Shown: positions 34,801-46,365 of the stretch, in pieces | Layout of the letters: every line of letters starts with the position of its first letter | Numbering within the stretch: the stretch's first letter is position 1 | Origin: Pohlia nutans | Lineage: Eukaryota; Streptophyta; Bryopsida; Bryales; Mniaceae | Assembly: GCA_022496805.1 (NCBI GenBank) | Contig: CM040089.1 | Location: 34,580,372-34,644,371 of the forward strand | Direction: 5' to 3' | DNA: 64,000 nucleotides | Notes under the pieces: model-generated | The model's input: the letters and a program-made list of their open reading frames with translations, nothing else | Database searches by the model: none | What the model was told of the DNA's origin: nothing | Made by a program: the position numbers and the translations under genes

Positions 34801-37800
34801 AGGACAATAAGAACCAGTTCGTTTTTGCGTTTCTCTCGTTACTTACCGCACAAAAAGTGTTTGTAGAGATACAGGTCGGGTTCTTGATGGTCGGCCACAC
34901 GCACGAGGACATCGACGGATACTTCAGTTACGTCTCCAACATCCTGAGGAGGAGCAACACTTTCGTGCTCGCGGACCTCATGAAGCACTTCACGGAATCG
35001 CAGAAGCTGAGTTTCATGCCGCATGTGGTTAAGGAGGTGGCCAACTTCAAGTCATATATCAAGGGATATGTCCGGTCGTTGGAGGGGATCAAAGACAAGC
35101 ACATTTTTCGCTTCTTTGTGGACAGCGATGGGTGGCCGGTATTCCAGTACAAGGAATCCGCGACGGACGGGGCCTGGTTGCCACGTGCAGGCCCTCACAG
35201 AATGTGGAAGGAGGACCCTTACAGTCGGCCGTTGCTTCCTACGGGTACGCTTCCGACCCTACATGCGTGCTAAGTTGTTGGCATAACGTTCGGGGCCCGT
35301 TGTTGCACTAGTACAAACCATGGCATTTTGCCACCAATCAAATTTTGCAAAAAACACCAAACTCATATGTTGGTGCTATGTAGCACCAATGTTGGTGACA
35401 AAAATAAATTCTCACCTCCATTCATGTTTGTACGTGAAATTTACATGGATTTGATAGTTTTAACAATTCGATGTCTATTATTCGTATATTGTTGGATTTT
35501 AAAGCCAATTGAAGCACTTGTTGAAATAATAAACTTTTATCATTTATTCGAGACTACGTTATTCATGTATGTATTAAATTTATGTTTAGGATATGTTGCA
35601 TATTTTTATCACAACATTCTTATTTACAAGAACATACATAATAAAGATTCAACAAAGTATGATAATTTATATTCACATCATCTTTCAGTTAGTGAAAAAT
35701 ATCACATAACACAATAAATAGATGAATTATGTCCTACGTAAATTTCAAGAAATTCATGAATTATGACTTAAGTAAATTTGAGAAATACGCAAATTATATT
35801 CTACGTGAATTTGAGAAATACGTGAATTATGTTTTACGTGAATTTCAAGAAAACATCCTCTTATTATTAAAATACAAGAGCTCCTCATCAAACACTTTAC
35901 AACATCTACCTATGAAAAAAAAAAAAAACGATCAAAAATGTATTGTATTGCAAAAATTATAAAGGTTTAAACATTACTACATGTTTTTCTAACTCTGCTG
36001 TCACTTTAAATTGAATAGAGAAAAACTCCTAAATGGTTTACGAATTTTTTTTATTGGAGTACATTCCTCATTACAATACCTACCCATGAAACAAAAAAAC
36101 AATCAAAAATGTATTGTATTGCAAAAGTTATAAAGGTTTAAACATTACTACATGTTTTTCTAACTCTGCTGTCACTTTAAATTGAATGAAGAAAAACTCT
36201 TAAATGTTTTACAATTTATTTTTTTGGAGTACATTCCTCATTACAATACCTACCCATGAAAAAAAAAACGATAAAAAATGTATTGTATTGCAAAAGTTAT
36301 AAAGGTTTAAACATTACTACATGTTTTTCTAACACTGCTGTCACTTTAAATTGAATAGAGAAAAACTCTTAAATCTTTTGCAATTTTTTTTATCGGAGTA
36401 GATTCCTCATTACAACACCTACCCATGAAAAAAAAAAACGATCAAAAATGTATTGTATTGCAGAAGTTATGACCGTTTGAAAAGTTTACCAAACAATGTA
36501 AATTGCTGAATTTTATTTTGGTAATTGTATATTATCGATTTTTGAAGCATTTTGTACGTGAGAAAAGGGTTGGGAGAGTGATGATAGTCAATCCACCCAT
36601 AACCATGAGGTCTTGAGTTCGAATCTCATGGTGACATGTGATGACGTGGAGTTGTGGGTTGACCGTGATGACGAGGCGTTGACTGGGCAGGGTCAAAGGT
36701 GTAATGGTAGCTTCGGGCAGCCAGAATTTTTCCGGGCAGCGCTGATTTTTTTTCACAGCATTCAAATTTCACAAAAAAATGATATTTCAAAATTTGTAAA
36801 TTAAAGAGGATTACGTGATTTGTAATATCAACGTAATGAAGTGGATTATTTTTCTGTTTCACGACAGAGTGTTCAAAAGCACCAATTAATTACAATTCAA
36901 AAGTTGGTGCATCATTTGAAATGCACCAATTTATTGGTGCAAAACTTGGTGGCAAAACACTATGTTTTGTACTAGTGATGGTGGGGAGAGCTCTCCACCC
37001 GTAATCGAGGTTTCGTAGGGGCAGTCGTAGCGGGGAGGCCTCTCCACCCGTCGTCGAGGTACGGTAGGGGCAGTCGTAGTGGGGAGGCCTCTCCAGCCGT
37101 TGTCAAGGTATCGTAGGGGCAGTCGTACTGGGGAGGCGTCTCCACCAGTCGTCGAGGTAATGTAGGAGCAGTCCTAGTAGGGAGGCCTCTCCACCAGTCG
37201 TCGAGGTAATGTAGGAGCAGTCCTAGTGGGGAGGCCTCCCTGCATCTGTAGAGCCTCATAGCCTGAGACCCGTCAAGTCGGATGGAACTAATTGTGGCTT
37301 CCCCGAATCCCCGTGAGTCGCAGGTGACCCCGTCCCAGTGAAGATGAAGCCCGTCTGGGGATGCGAGAGCGGTGTCAACCCGAGCACGAACTCTGAGGTG
37401 ACCGAAGAGGACGCCACGAGGTCACACGAGAGCAAACAGTTAATCCGAGCGGGGCTCCAGAAATTCATGGATATCTGGAGGGGTGGCTGCCATCGCAGCG
37501 AGGCCTATAGGAGTCGAATGGAGGTTTACGTGCAGTATTGGATGGACATTATTACGGAACTCCGCTCGGACGATCCGCCGCAGGCCCCAAGGACATTGGT
37601 GTATGGGTTTTGGCCGACGACGGAGTGGACAACGGCCCACCCTCCTCCCCCGCCAGCCCTAGATGAAGTGCGGAGGCAGAGGGATCTTGCCAACGCAACT
37701 CCGGAGGACGAGCAGCCCGATCCTTGGTGCGGTCCACTACGGCGGCGACCAAGGCCGGCGTTCAACCCATACCGCGACGCCCTCGTTGGGAATTTTGTCC

Positions 37801-38177
37801 TCATCAGGCCCAGCGACACCGCAATCTATCCAGTGTGGATGGGCAAGGTGCTTGCACCGGCCGTGCGCGACGTCCGGTCCCCACACCATGGGAAGTGCCA
37901 GATCCGATTTTGGAGGTCTGCTAGAGGAAGCCGGGGGATGACAGACAAGGAGAGATATAGAGGTTGTTGGGATGTGAAGTGGGAGCGCGATGACAGCGAC
38001 GACGTCGTGCAATGGTTGGACTTCACTTCCATCCTCTATGGAAGCTCGCCGAAAGTTAACTTCACCGAGACCTCGCTACGCAAGATTCCAAGGTTGGATG
38101 CGGACAACGCCAAGGCCGTTTTGGCGGACTCGCACGCCGCCTCCGAGGCCGCGGGTGACGTGCGTCATGTAGGGTAG
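31808..38177 (+). CDS. Candidate DDE transposase gene (DUF7869-like), interrupted by an in-frame stop
   Basis: Three exons join in phase: 31808-33262, 34119-35244 and 37324-38177, about 1145 codons. One TAG at 33233-33235 lies nine codons before the first donor, so the copy is probably dead. Exon 1 has an acidic stretch, a Cys-rich motif CCPWSCC (near codon 331), ILGIGRGTFYDYKRRY and CGIC. Exon 2 holds HDGMD, QLDNSAKDNKN and GHTHEDIDGYFS; from the Asp of LDN to the Glu of HED is 38 intervening residues, as in DD(35-39)E transposases and integrases. Exon 3 encodes a possible BAH/Tudor-like beta domain (NFVLIRP, VWMGKVLAP, IRFW). The layout recalls proteins I know as DUF7869-containing, frequent in moss and some animal genomes. 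An AATAAA at 38264 may be the poly(A) signal. The function is inferred. Confidence 0.6.
33355..34035. repeat. Palindrome array 4, filling intron 1 of the transposase-like gene
   Basis: About twenty units of 26-30 bases: GGGGAGCTCTCCC joined by gagcatcgtgcgt or caccaccgtgcgt. It lies wholly between the donor at 33263 and the acceptor ending at 34118. The 291-codon minus-strand ORF across it is repeat-driven. Confidence 0.8.
33418..33503. repeat. Near-perfect 86-base hairpin at the start of array 4
   Basis: The arms begin GGGAGTATCTTTGACGGGGA and pair over about 31 bases around a short centre (cgacgcccgttcttgggaa). A weaker direct copy of the arm (gggagtatccttgatggg) lies at about 34027, at the other end of the array. 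Confidence 0.8.
35902..36480. repeat. Four tandem repeats of about 170 bases
   Basis: Units start near 35907, 36079, 36248 and 36417 with acctaccc/t-atgaaaa and share atgtattgtattgcaaaa and attactacatgttttt. The last unit is truncated. All lie inside the CACTA-like element. Confidence 0.8.
36555..36755 (+). repeat. Possible tRNA-derived SINE fragment
   Basis: Contains GAGTTCGAATCTC (36615-36627), close to a pol III B box, with gagagtgatgatagtc about 50 bases upstream as a weak A-box candidate, and a T run at about 36746. No intact tRNA fold was found. Confidence 0.3.
36980..37255. repeat. Palindrome array 5 in intron 2 of the transposase-like gene
   Basis: Five to six units of about 49 to 58 bases: GGGGAGGCCTCTCCACC, gtcgtcgaggta and gtaggggcagtcgta. 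It starts right after the CACTA-like element and ends before the acceptor at 37323. Confidence 0.8.
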
Positions 38178-39479
38178 GTCGCTGAGAATGTCAGTCCTGG
38201 AATTCTGAGTACAGTGTGGAGACACCAGCGGAACCGTGTCCTCATGTAATCGATTTGAATCGAAATAAAATGTTCCTTCCCTAAATGGTGTGCATGTAAT
38301 GCCACGTGCATATGTTCAGGCTTTGCAGTGCCCCATTGTATAGGATGACGTATGGCAGTGGGGAGGCCTCCCCATCACAGATTCACAGCCCATGACTGCA
38401 CACAGGGAACCCTGAAAATTGCATCGCTGGGGAGGCCTCCCTATGATTTGGGAGACAACAGTGAGGATGAATCCTTATCACGATGGGGAAGCACCACTGT
38501 TCTACAGAACTACCATGGACAGAACTCCCTATCGCAGAAAATCAGAGTGCCGATACCTCCATATTGGAACACTCCTCCCCACAAAGGGCTTCCTCTCCAT
38601 AAAATCTCCCCATGGCAATTCCGGATTCTCAATCCAAATATCAAGAAATAATTCAAATTTAACGAAATGTGTGTTCCCGGCTAAACTGATCAAAGTTTCC
38701 AGGGCCCTGTGGAATTGTTGCAATTGCTGATGCTGCATGTTTCTCCCCCATGACCACTACATCATCATTGCTTGAATCGTTGTTGTTTGTGGTGAATGAA
38801 GCTCTAAGGTGGGTTTGGAGAGCGAGGGATCGACGAAGAAAGGGAATAAAAAACCAGAATGAAAGAGCACGATCATAGTTTCAGTTTTGAAGCTTTCATG
38901 GAGCCAGGGGTCATGAAAATGGCATTGGAGAAAAAAGAAAGGCATCACCGGTTCACTATAGAAGGTTCACTATGGAAACACATTTTGCTTTTGCGAGTAT
39001 CATTTCGGATGCTTTAGCCACATGCCTCAACTCTTGCACGGAAATTTGGCTAGATGAGCTTAGAGAATTTAAAATCTCTCTTTCAATATCCAATGAAAAA
39101 AGTATTCTATTATGAGTGTCATGGTGTTGCGGTCTTTCTTAGCTAGCATAGAAATACCAGAAACGGTGAAAATAAGGAGATTTAGATATTAGGAATAAAA
39201 TTGTATCTTAGGACTCAAAATTTCTATATAGAAGAGAAGAAATTATAAAGAAGCAAAGTGATTTCATATTTTTATCCCATATAGATATTTTTCTACAATT
39301 TTTCTAAGTGGGCAGTATTTCAAACCCCTTCGTAGTTACGTAGGCTCATCTTAAACCGATACTAGGGCTAATCCAAAGTCAATATATGGGTTGACCCGTC
39401 ATTCTATCCAAAATAAAGAAAATACAAGAAGCCGATTGGTCAACACTAATCTCCTAAAAACGGTTTATGGTCATAGTCT
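38178..39479. other. 3' flank of the GC-rich block and following AT-rich DNA
   Basis: The last two palindromes lie at about 38357 and 38431. After about 38650 the sequence becomes AT-rich with no recognisable gene. Confidence 0.4.
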
Positions 39480-39589
39480 TAATTGTTTCAATGTCAATCT
39501 ACTGCGCAACTTGTGGGCCTTATATGTTCGTAATGTTAATGACCCAGTGCTCACAGGACAAAGGGCCATTGGAACTTTTAATGGATGCA
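39480..39589 (-). mobile_element. Body of the putative 5S-derived SINE
   Basis: Directly downstream of the 5S-like head (minus strand) is caatggccctttg, then gcactgggtcattaacatta cgaaca. The same text occurs at 53488-53540 inside another element. The 3' end of this copy was not defined. Confidence 0.5.
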
Positions 39590-39708
39590 GGCATGCAGCA
39601 CCGGGACTTCCCGGTAGGTAACCCACCCCAATACTATTCCGGCCCAAACACGCTTAACTTCAGAGTTTTGACAAGATTTGGTGTAGTAGCCTTGGTATGA
39701 CCGCATCA
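39590..39708 (-). rRNA. 5S rRNA-like sequence (diverged; probably the head of a 5S-derived SINE)
   Basis: The minus strand reads GATGCGGTCATACCAAGGC, then GAAGTTAAGCGTGTTTGGGC (A-box region), GGGTGGGTTACCTACCGGGA and AAGTCCCGGTGCTGCAT, in the order and spacing of a 119-base plant 5S rRNA. Several differences from the plant 5S consensus, its single-copy state and a tail shared with 53.5 kb make a pseudogene or SINE3-type element more likely than a working gene. Confidence 0.75.
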
Positions 39709-42065
39709 CGCTATGTATGTACATTAAACTTAGATGAACGACATTGACTCCTCTGATGGAGTGGTTTATCTAAGAGATAAAAGGCAATACTAGAGAAGGC
39801 TATCCAATCACGTTCTAACCACTTAATCATATTGATATTAATAAATTAATATCAATATATGCTCCTCTTTCTCCACTTTCTCCTTGGATAATTCCAATTG
39901 GTATATCACTTGCAGTGCTACATAGCTTTGGTTCTTCACCATGTACCAAATCCCATAACTCATCCATCTTAAAAAGGAAGGTCATCCTCCATTTCCACAA
40001 CTGAATCAAATCTATAACCACTAAACTTGTCCAATAAATTAGTTCTACTGATAGAATTAGCCATATACTAACTTGCATTTGTCAATGAAAATAACAACTT
40101 TGAGAATATGGAGGCCAATTCCAGGTTTCTTTGTGATTCTTGAGCGTCTTGGTTGTTGCAAGGGAGGCGGTCGAAGATGCCTTGTTGCTAGGATGTGTGG
40201 CTAGGGTTGTCGTTGTCGTCTCAGGTGGGATGTAGGCGTGCAGCTGAAACACCAAGAATTATGTCAACAACGCGATGTTGGGGTGGCATCGTGGGAACAC
40301 TGAATGTTCTGGTTTGACAGTATCGACAACGAGCTCATCAACACATTTGCAAACGACTAGAAGCCTCTAGTGGGAGCCGCCGTGGGAGTCATCGCAAACA
40401 ATCAATTGTTGTTGGCAGGCGCTGCAACTTTAATAAGTTATCATGAATAATCAAATAACGATTCTAGTGTTAGTTTTAATAAGTTATAAGTACAATATCA
40501 AGAAAGTGACAAAAACAAGTTTTTATTTATGATTGGTAAGTTCTTCTCTAATTGAATCAGAGTTTGTTGATGTAAAAATCACTTTACAAATTCTACCAAT
40601 ATATTATTCTAAATATCACATGTCTATTCAACTATCAATATAAAGCATTACTTCATGAATTCTACCAATATACTATTCTAAAATTCATCTGTCTAGTATT
40701 CAACTATCAATGTAAGCATCATTTCATTATTCCACCAACATTCTATCCTATAAACCACATGAGTATTCAATTGTACTGTTCATTTCTAATAAAGTTGCTA
40801 AACTTTGAATGGAAGCTACATTGGATAGGGGTGTACAAGGAACCCATACTAATTTATAGACATTTCACACTATATAAATATTTACCATTACTATACAAAA
40901 ACATAATAAATTAAAAAAATTGTCATGAATAGTCAGACAGTCACAATTTTTAATACTTTTTTCCACACAATTTTTTTACCAAGACGTAATTTTTACAAAG
41001 GTAATTCCCTCTAATTTTTTGGTCCCCTTAATACCCCTATTCAATGTAGTTTGGATTCTAAGAGGTGGTCAATATTTTATTATAAAACAAGACTTGACAA
41101 ATTATAGTAGAATCAAATTTGTCCAACTTTCAAGGATATAATGTGTATTTTAAATTTTTTGTAAAATGTTATAACTATTATTAAACCAATAAAATTCTAT
41201 AAAAAATATAAAGTGTACTCTTTCTCATAGTTCTCTTTGTCTAAAGATAAACCCATGTTTTCCATTGTACTTTACAAAAGAAAACATTCTTTTATTTTGG
41301 AACAGAGGAAGTAACTTTTTGTCATAACAATACTATTAGACCTATAAACTTCCATAAAGTGTAATTTTTTTCATATAATTTTTTGTGTAGTATTTTTTTT
41401 CATATCATATATAAGCCTTTTTATATTTTATCCTACGATCTATCTTTAGTGATAGTCTTGTTGATACTACCACATGAACTCCAATCATTAATAATATCTA
41501 TAACCTATGTATGTGTAACCACTAAACTTGACAGGGGAAATATAAATATAAATTTAATATAAATTTAAAAAATTTAAAAGAAGAAAATTCCGCTATTAGC
41601 AAAAAATCACTCTTGAAAAAAATAATGATGAAGGATAAATCTTATTAATCCAACCATGAAGTCAAACCTTAAAAGCTCAATCCAAGGTTTTCTTGGATAC
41701 CATAAAATATGACATCATTGTGGCCTTTACAAAATTCATGACATATGGTTTTTCTTGGGTGGCTTATTCATGTTGGCAAACGCTCTCTTTCAAATCTCTT
41801 TGGACAAGCTTTGTGGGCCTTATGTGTTGAAGAATGATAGCTTAATTATGTGACTTGCTTTGGAATTTTTTTCCACTAAAGGTATTGCACATGTAAAGTC
41901 TTAGTCTCGATCAAGTTACTTTAGAATATATGAGCTTCTCAAGACCAAAAACCCTAATTTCATAAAATATCAAAGCATTTTCCTAGATACACGTATCACA
42001 ATACATGATTCTCGACATAATTGAAGAATTGCAAATTCATAACCGCTTACACAATTTACAATCCC
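39709..42065. other. AT-rich intergenic stretch, no gene seen
   Basis: Scattered short ORFs only. Partial repeats such as attctaccaatatattattct / attctaccaatatactattct (about 40583-40680) occur twice. No terminal repeats were recognised. Confidence 0.4.
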
Positions 42066-42981
42066 TTAACCCCTAAATTTTTGAGCGACCATATTCTGGT
42101 CGTTCCACTTTTTGGGCAGCCTCCAGGGACCTCATATTTTTTTTAAATTCAATGAAAATTTCAGTGTAGCTTCCAAAAACTACACTCTACATGTCGCACT
42201 TCGTTTCATGTCATTCCGATAAGTATTGCAAAAGTTATAAGCATTTGAAGTTTTTGAAGCGAGATCGGGCAACAATTTTATTTTATTTTTTTACTCTTTT
42301 TCAAAATTCTTTTTTGATTCATGATTGGTTGATCTTTATCTACAAATGAAGCTTTAAATCTACCCATTTTGAGCAATGGGATAAAAGTTATGAGGAGATC
42401 TGTTTTTTGGGCAGTTTGGACAAAAAAAACTTTGAAGCTCATTTCTAAACTCAATTTTCAATATTTTTTAATGAAATAAAAGGCACTAGGTGAAGATTTC
42501 CAAGTACAACATTCTCACCGTTAAGATTGACATTTTACAATTCCATGTCAAACTTATTAATGATTTTCTTTTTCCTTTCACTTTGTACCCACTTCTAGTA
42601 ATTGTTTTATGAAAAAATTAATATGAGCTTTTTTCTTACAAGATTTTATATTTGAAGACTTAACTCAATTGTTAACATGGCCTTGCCATTCATTGAATTT
42701 CTAACCCATTCAAAAAAAAGATATTAATTTCTAAAGTTCAAATTTGTCACCGGATTGAACCCCAAAAAATCTTCTTTTGCAACTTTGATCCTTATAATCT
42801 AAGAATCTAATGGTCATTTTGCTCTCAAATTTTGTGCTCACGTGAAAATTCAAGTTGGGTATTAGATCTTACGGTTAAATGATGAAAGAACTAAAAAAAA
42901 TATGATTTCTTCTGCAACTTCCAAATGCTGCGTTTCTCATGGTTTTTTGTGAGAATACGGTCCTGGTCCTTTAGGGGTTAA
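42066..42981. mobile_element. TTAA-flanked MITE, family D, copy 1
   Basis: 916 bp, TTAACCCCTAAATTTTTGAG to GGTCCTTTAGGGGTTAA. Nearly identical, in reverse orientation, to 43670-44586. Confidence 0.8.
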
Positions 42982-43669
42982 TGAACCTTTCAACCTACAA
43001 GAGTATATAGTTCATGAGTCAAGATACGTTGTTTGTGAAGAGAAACGAAGCCTTCAGAGATCAATGAGTATCAGCCTTTAATTTTTGGTTGAATTTTCAC
43101 CACAATCTTGCCTCATTTTAGCAGTGACTACTTTGACACTAGAAAAAATGGGCAAAAAGTGGATGAAATGGCTAAAGTCTTCTATTAAAAAAGCACTAAA
43201 ATCACATGTATTTGGATGAGAGTGACTTATAATAGATAGTTTTTTTGGATGAACATTTATATAAGGATGATTCTATCTAATTTTTCCCTTACTTTGGTTA
43301 CATTCCATGGTGCGCGTTGCTCTACAAACAAAAAAAACAAAATTTATTCGTTGATGACTGCCCATTGAAAAAAATGATGACATCATCTTGAGATCCCAAC
43401 TTTTATATATTAACCCTAGGTTTAGTCTTTAAAAGACCAAGAAGCCCAAATTGGGCCTAATGATATTTTTCGCAATTTTGAGTAGGTTTTATATGGAGTT
43501 CTTTTTGTTCAATTTTTTTTAATCAACACGTGCAATGTTCATAAGGTTCTTAAGCCTTTTGGAGATCACACCCTTTTGTTCATGTGGTACTGTATCCATG
43601 CCGATGTAATAATATTATGAAAAATGGATTAACTGTGTTTACCCAAATACTACTCATTCACTCTTCTAC

Positions 43670-44586
43670 TTAACCCTTAAAATTTTGTGACCGTTTTCTC
43701 ACAAAAAACCATGAGAAACGCAGCATTTGGAAGTTGCAGAAGAAATCATATTTTTTTTTAGTTCTTTCATCATTTAACCGTAAGATCTAATACCCAACTT
43801 GAATTTTCACGTGAGCACAAAATTTGAGAGCAAAATGACCATTAGATTCTTAGATTATAAGGATCAAAGTTGCAAAAGAAGATTTTTTGGGGTTCAATCC
43901 GGTGACAAATTTGAACTTTAGAAATTAATATCTTTTTTTTGAATGGGTTAGAAATTCAATGAATGGCAAGGCCATGTTAACAATTGAGTTAAGTCTTCAA
44001 ATATAAAATCTTGTAAGAAAAAAGCTCATATTAATTTTTTCATAAAACAATTACTAGAAGTGGGTACAAAGTGAAAGGAAAAAGAAAATCATTAATAAGT
44101 TTGACATGGAATTGTAAAATGTCAATCTTAACGGTGAGAATGTTGTACTTGGAAATCTTCACCTAGTGCCTTTTATTTCATTAAAAAATATTGAAAATTG
44201 AGTTTAGAAATGAGCTTCAAAGTTTTTTTTGTCCAAACTGCCCAAAAAACAGATCTCCTCATAACTTTTATCCCATTGCTCAAAATGGGTAGATTTAAAG
44301 CTTCATTTGTAGATAAAGATCAACCAATCATGAATCAAAAAAGAATTTTGAAAAAGAGTAAAAAAATAAAATAAAATTGTTGCCCGATCTCGCTTCAAAA
44401 ACTTCAAATGCTTATAACTTTTGCAATACTTATCGGAATGACATGAAACGAAGTGCGACATGTAGAGTGTAGTTTTTGGAAGCTACACTGAAATTTTCAT
44501 TGAATTTAAAAAAAATATGAGGTCCCTGGAGGCTGCCCAAAAAGTGGAACGACCAGAATATGGTCGCTCAAAAATTTAGGGGTTAA
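43670..44586. mobile_element. TTAA-flanked MITE, family D, copy 2, inverted
   Basis: 917 bp. Its right end (GCTCAAAAATTTAGGGGTTAA) is the complement of copy 1's left end. Its other end reads TTAACCCTTAAAATTTTGTG and differs from copy 1 over only the first 20-30 bases. A truncated family-A piece lies in the 690-base spacer (about 43430-43550). Confidence 0.8.
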
Positions 44587-44695
44587 GTTTTCTGGTAGAA
44601 TCCTTTATTCCCAATGTTGGATGCTATTCCCAAATAAAACATGGCCCAATTTTGGAGGTGAGCAGTACATAGGCTAAAGAACCTTATGTTCTTAT

Positions 44696-45285
44696 TTAAC
44701 TCCTAAATGCTTACAAACCGCTCTCCAAATTTGGAGAATTGCAAAGATGCATTATAAAATGCAACTAAAAGGGATATTTAGAGCTTAATATATGAATAGA
44801 AGTTGTGCTTTATGAATTTTAGATTCTATCCATACAGTTAGATTTGTGATTGCTATCACTAATATTTTTGAATAAAATTTGAGACGCTAAATTCAAAATT
44901 CTTTTGTAATTTGATTACGAATAAAACATTTACAATGTGTGGATGAAATTTGTTGTGATAGGTTGAAATGTAATACTCTAAGTGTAGTGATTTTTGGAGA
45001 TTTTTTGGTTGCTTAATTTTACGAGTTGAATTTTTCCAAGAGCACTTTTGATTCGTTTTGAATTAAGATATTAGAAAATTTTGATGAATCACTGCAACAT
45101 AAAATGAGGCATAATTTTTTTCACAAATCATCCCCTTTCTAATCGGTTCACACGTGCATGAAACTAACTTCCCATAAAAAATTCAATAAAGAATTCACAC
45201 TGCAAAAAGTGCATGATGGATGAGAGAACGTGGATGAAATTTGTACATCGTTTAAAAATTGAGCGTCTAGGCAGTTAAGGGCTAA
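44696..45285. mobile_element. TTAA-flanked element, family F, copy 2
   Basis: TTAACTCCTAAATGC to GGCAGTTAAGGGCTAA with the family-F core (ctccaaatttggagaattg; tagattctatccatac). Its right end has a mutated TTAA. A truncated family-A end follows. Confidence 0.65.
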
Positions 45286-45370
45286 TTTGAGTGATACAAA
45301 ATTTGGTCCAATCTGAATTATATTTTTTGCAAAATGATTGTTTGAATTTGTCATTTTAATATAATGTTCT

Positions 45371-46188
45371 TTAACCCCTAAAGGTCCCTAGCTTTTTTGG
45401 GCTTAAAATCATCATTGCTTTTGATGTGTTATAGGTCTAAATGTAAGTGAGGTATAGAAATCTCAACCGTACAATCTTGTAACATACATGTTGTAGATCA
45501 TGTGGATCGATTTTGGGGTCATTTGGCCATATAGATTGCAAGATCATAGTGTTTTAGTGCTAAAAAAGGATGCTGAAATTTTCCTAGCAACACAGTTAGA
45601 GGTGAAATTCGTTTTCAAAATTACTCAAATGAAAAAACGTTGAACTATAAAGTTGTTCAAAATCATGATATAAACACATTAGTACTAAAAAAGCCTCATG
45701 AAAAAACTTAATGTGCCCTAAAATGGCCTTGCAATGTCAAAAAGTAGCCCGAAAAGTGACCCATTTGAACCAAAAAGCAAAAAGTGTCCAAACTAGACCC
45801 GTGCACTAAAATGACTCCCAAACATTCATAACAACATGGATTGACCTGAAAATTTTACCATGATAACTAGACTTCAAGGGGAATTCAACCCAACAAGTTT
45901 TATTGAAAACGGACTTGGGATGAAGGAGATACAAGCTCCCGAAGTTACTGCCATCAAAATTCACAGAACTGTCCAAAAAAAAAACATACCTACTTTCAAA
46001 TGATCACCAAAAATTCAATTCATCTTGGATTGATCTGAAATTTTTACCACACATTCCATACATCATCCGGGGAGTTTTTTCAAAATTTCAGCAAAATCGG
46101 ACACGTTTTGCAAAAGTTACAGCTCTTCGAAGGTGACTGTATCCCCAAAAACGTCCATAATATGGACGCCGGGACGCTTAGGGGTTAA
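45371..46188. mobile_element. TTAA-flanked MITE, family I
   Basis: 818 bp, TTAACCCCTAAAGGTCCC to GGGACGCTTAGGGGTTAA; ends complementary, TTAA at both borders. No coding capacity. Confidence 0.75.
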
Positions 46189-46365
46189 CCAACACCGGGT
46201 CACACCCTTTTCAATAGTAGCATTGTAGACACCAAATACAGTATCTCACCACTCATTCTTTAGCGAAATCTAATGTGGGCTTGTCATGATTCGGGGATTT
46301 GCTACAGTGATTCGAAAATGTGGCTTAGATTCCTAGGTGCTCTATGGCGGGGTTAAAGAACCTTA

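Larger units (their letters stand above)
35306..36977. mobile_element. CACTA-like non-autonomous element in intron 2 of the transposase-like gene
   Basis: Ends CACTAGTACAAACCATGG and its near-complement ending GTTTTGTACTAGTG, followed inwards by GCCACCAA and further GGTGCA/TGCACC motifs; 1672 bp. CACTA termini and subterminal repeats fit the En/Spm superfamily. The flanking triplets are TTG and ATG, so the target duplication is not perfect. AT-rich, unlike its host block. No transposase. Confidence 0.65.
24540..38600. mobile_element. GC-rich palindrome-studded block, candidate giant DNA transposon
   Basis: Composition changes sharply from AT-rich to GC-rich near 24540 and back near 38600. 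Within it the motif GGGGAGNNCTCCCC occurs singly (24548, about 25707, about 25906, about 26817, 38357) and in arrays with different spacers (28.6-29.9, 30.8-31.65, 33.35-34.03 and 36.98-37.25 kb). It contains two divergent multi-exon genes, one with a candidate DDE core. No clear terminal inverted repeats or target duplication were found by eye, so the limits are approximate and the single-element interpretation is an inference. Confidence 0.5.

Noticed and set aside
36615..36627. Working tRNA gene (GTTCGAAT motif)
   Set aside because: No acceptor stem or cloverleaf could be built around the B-box-like text.
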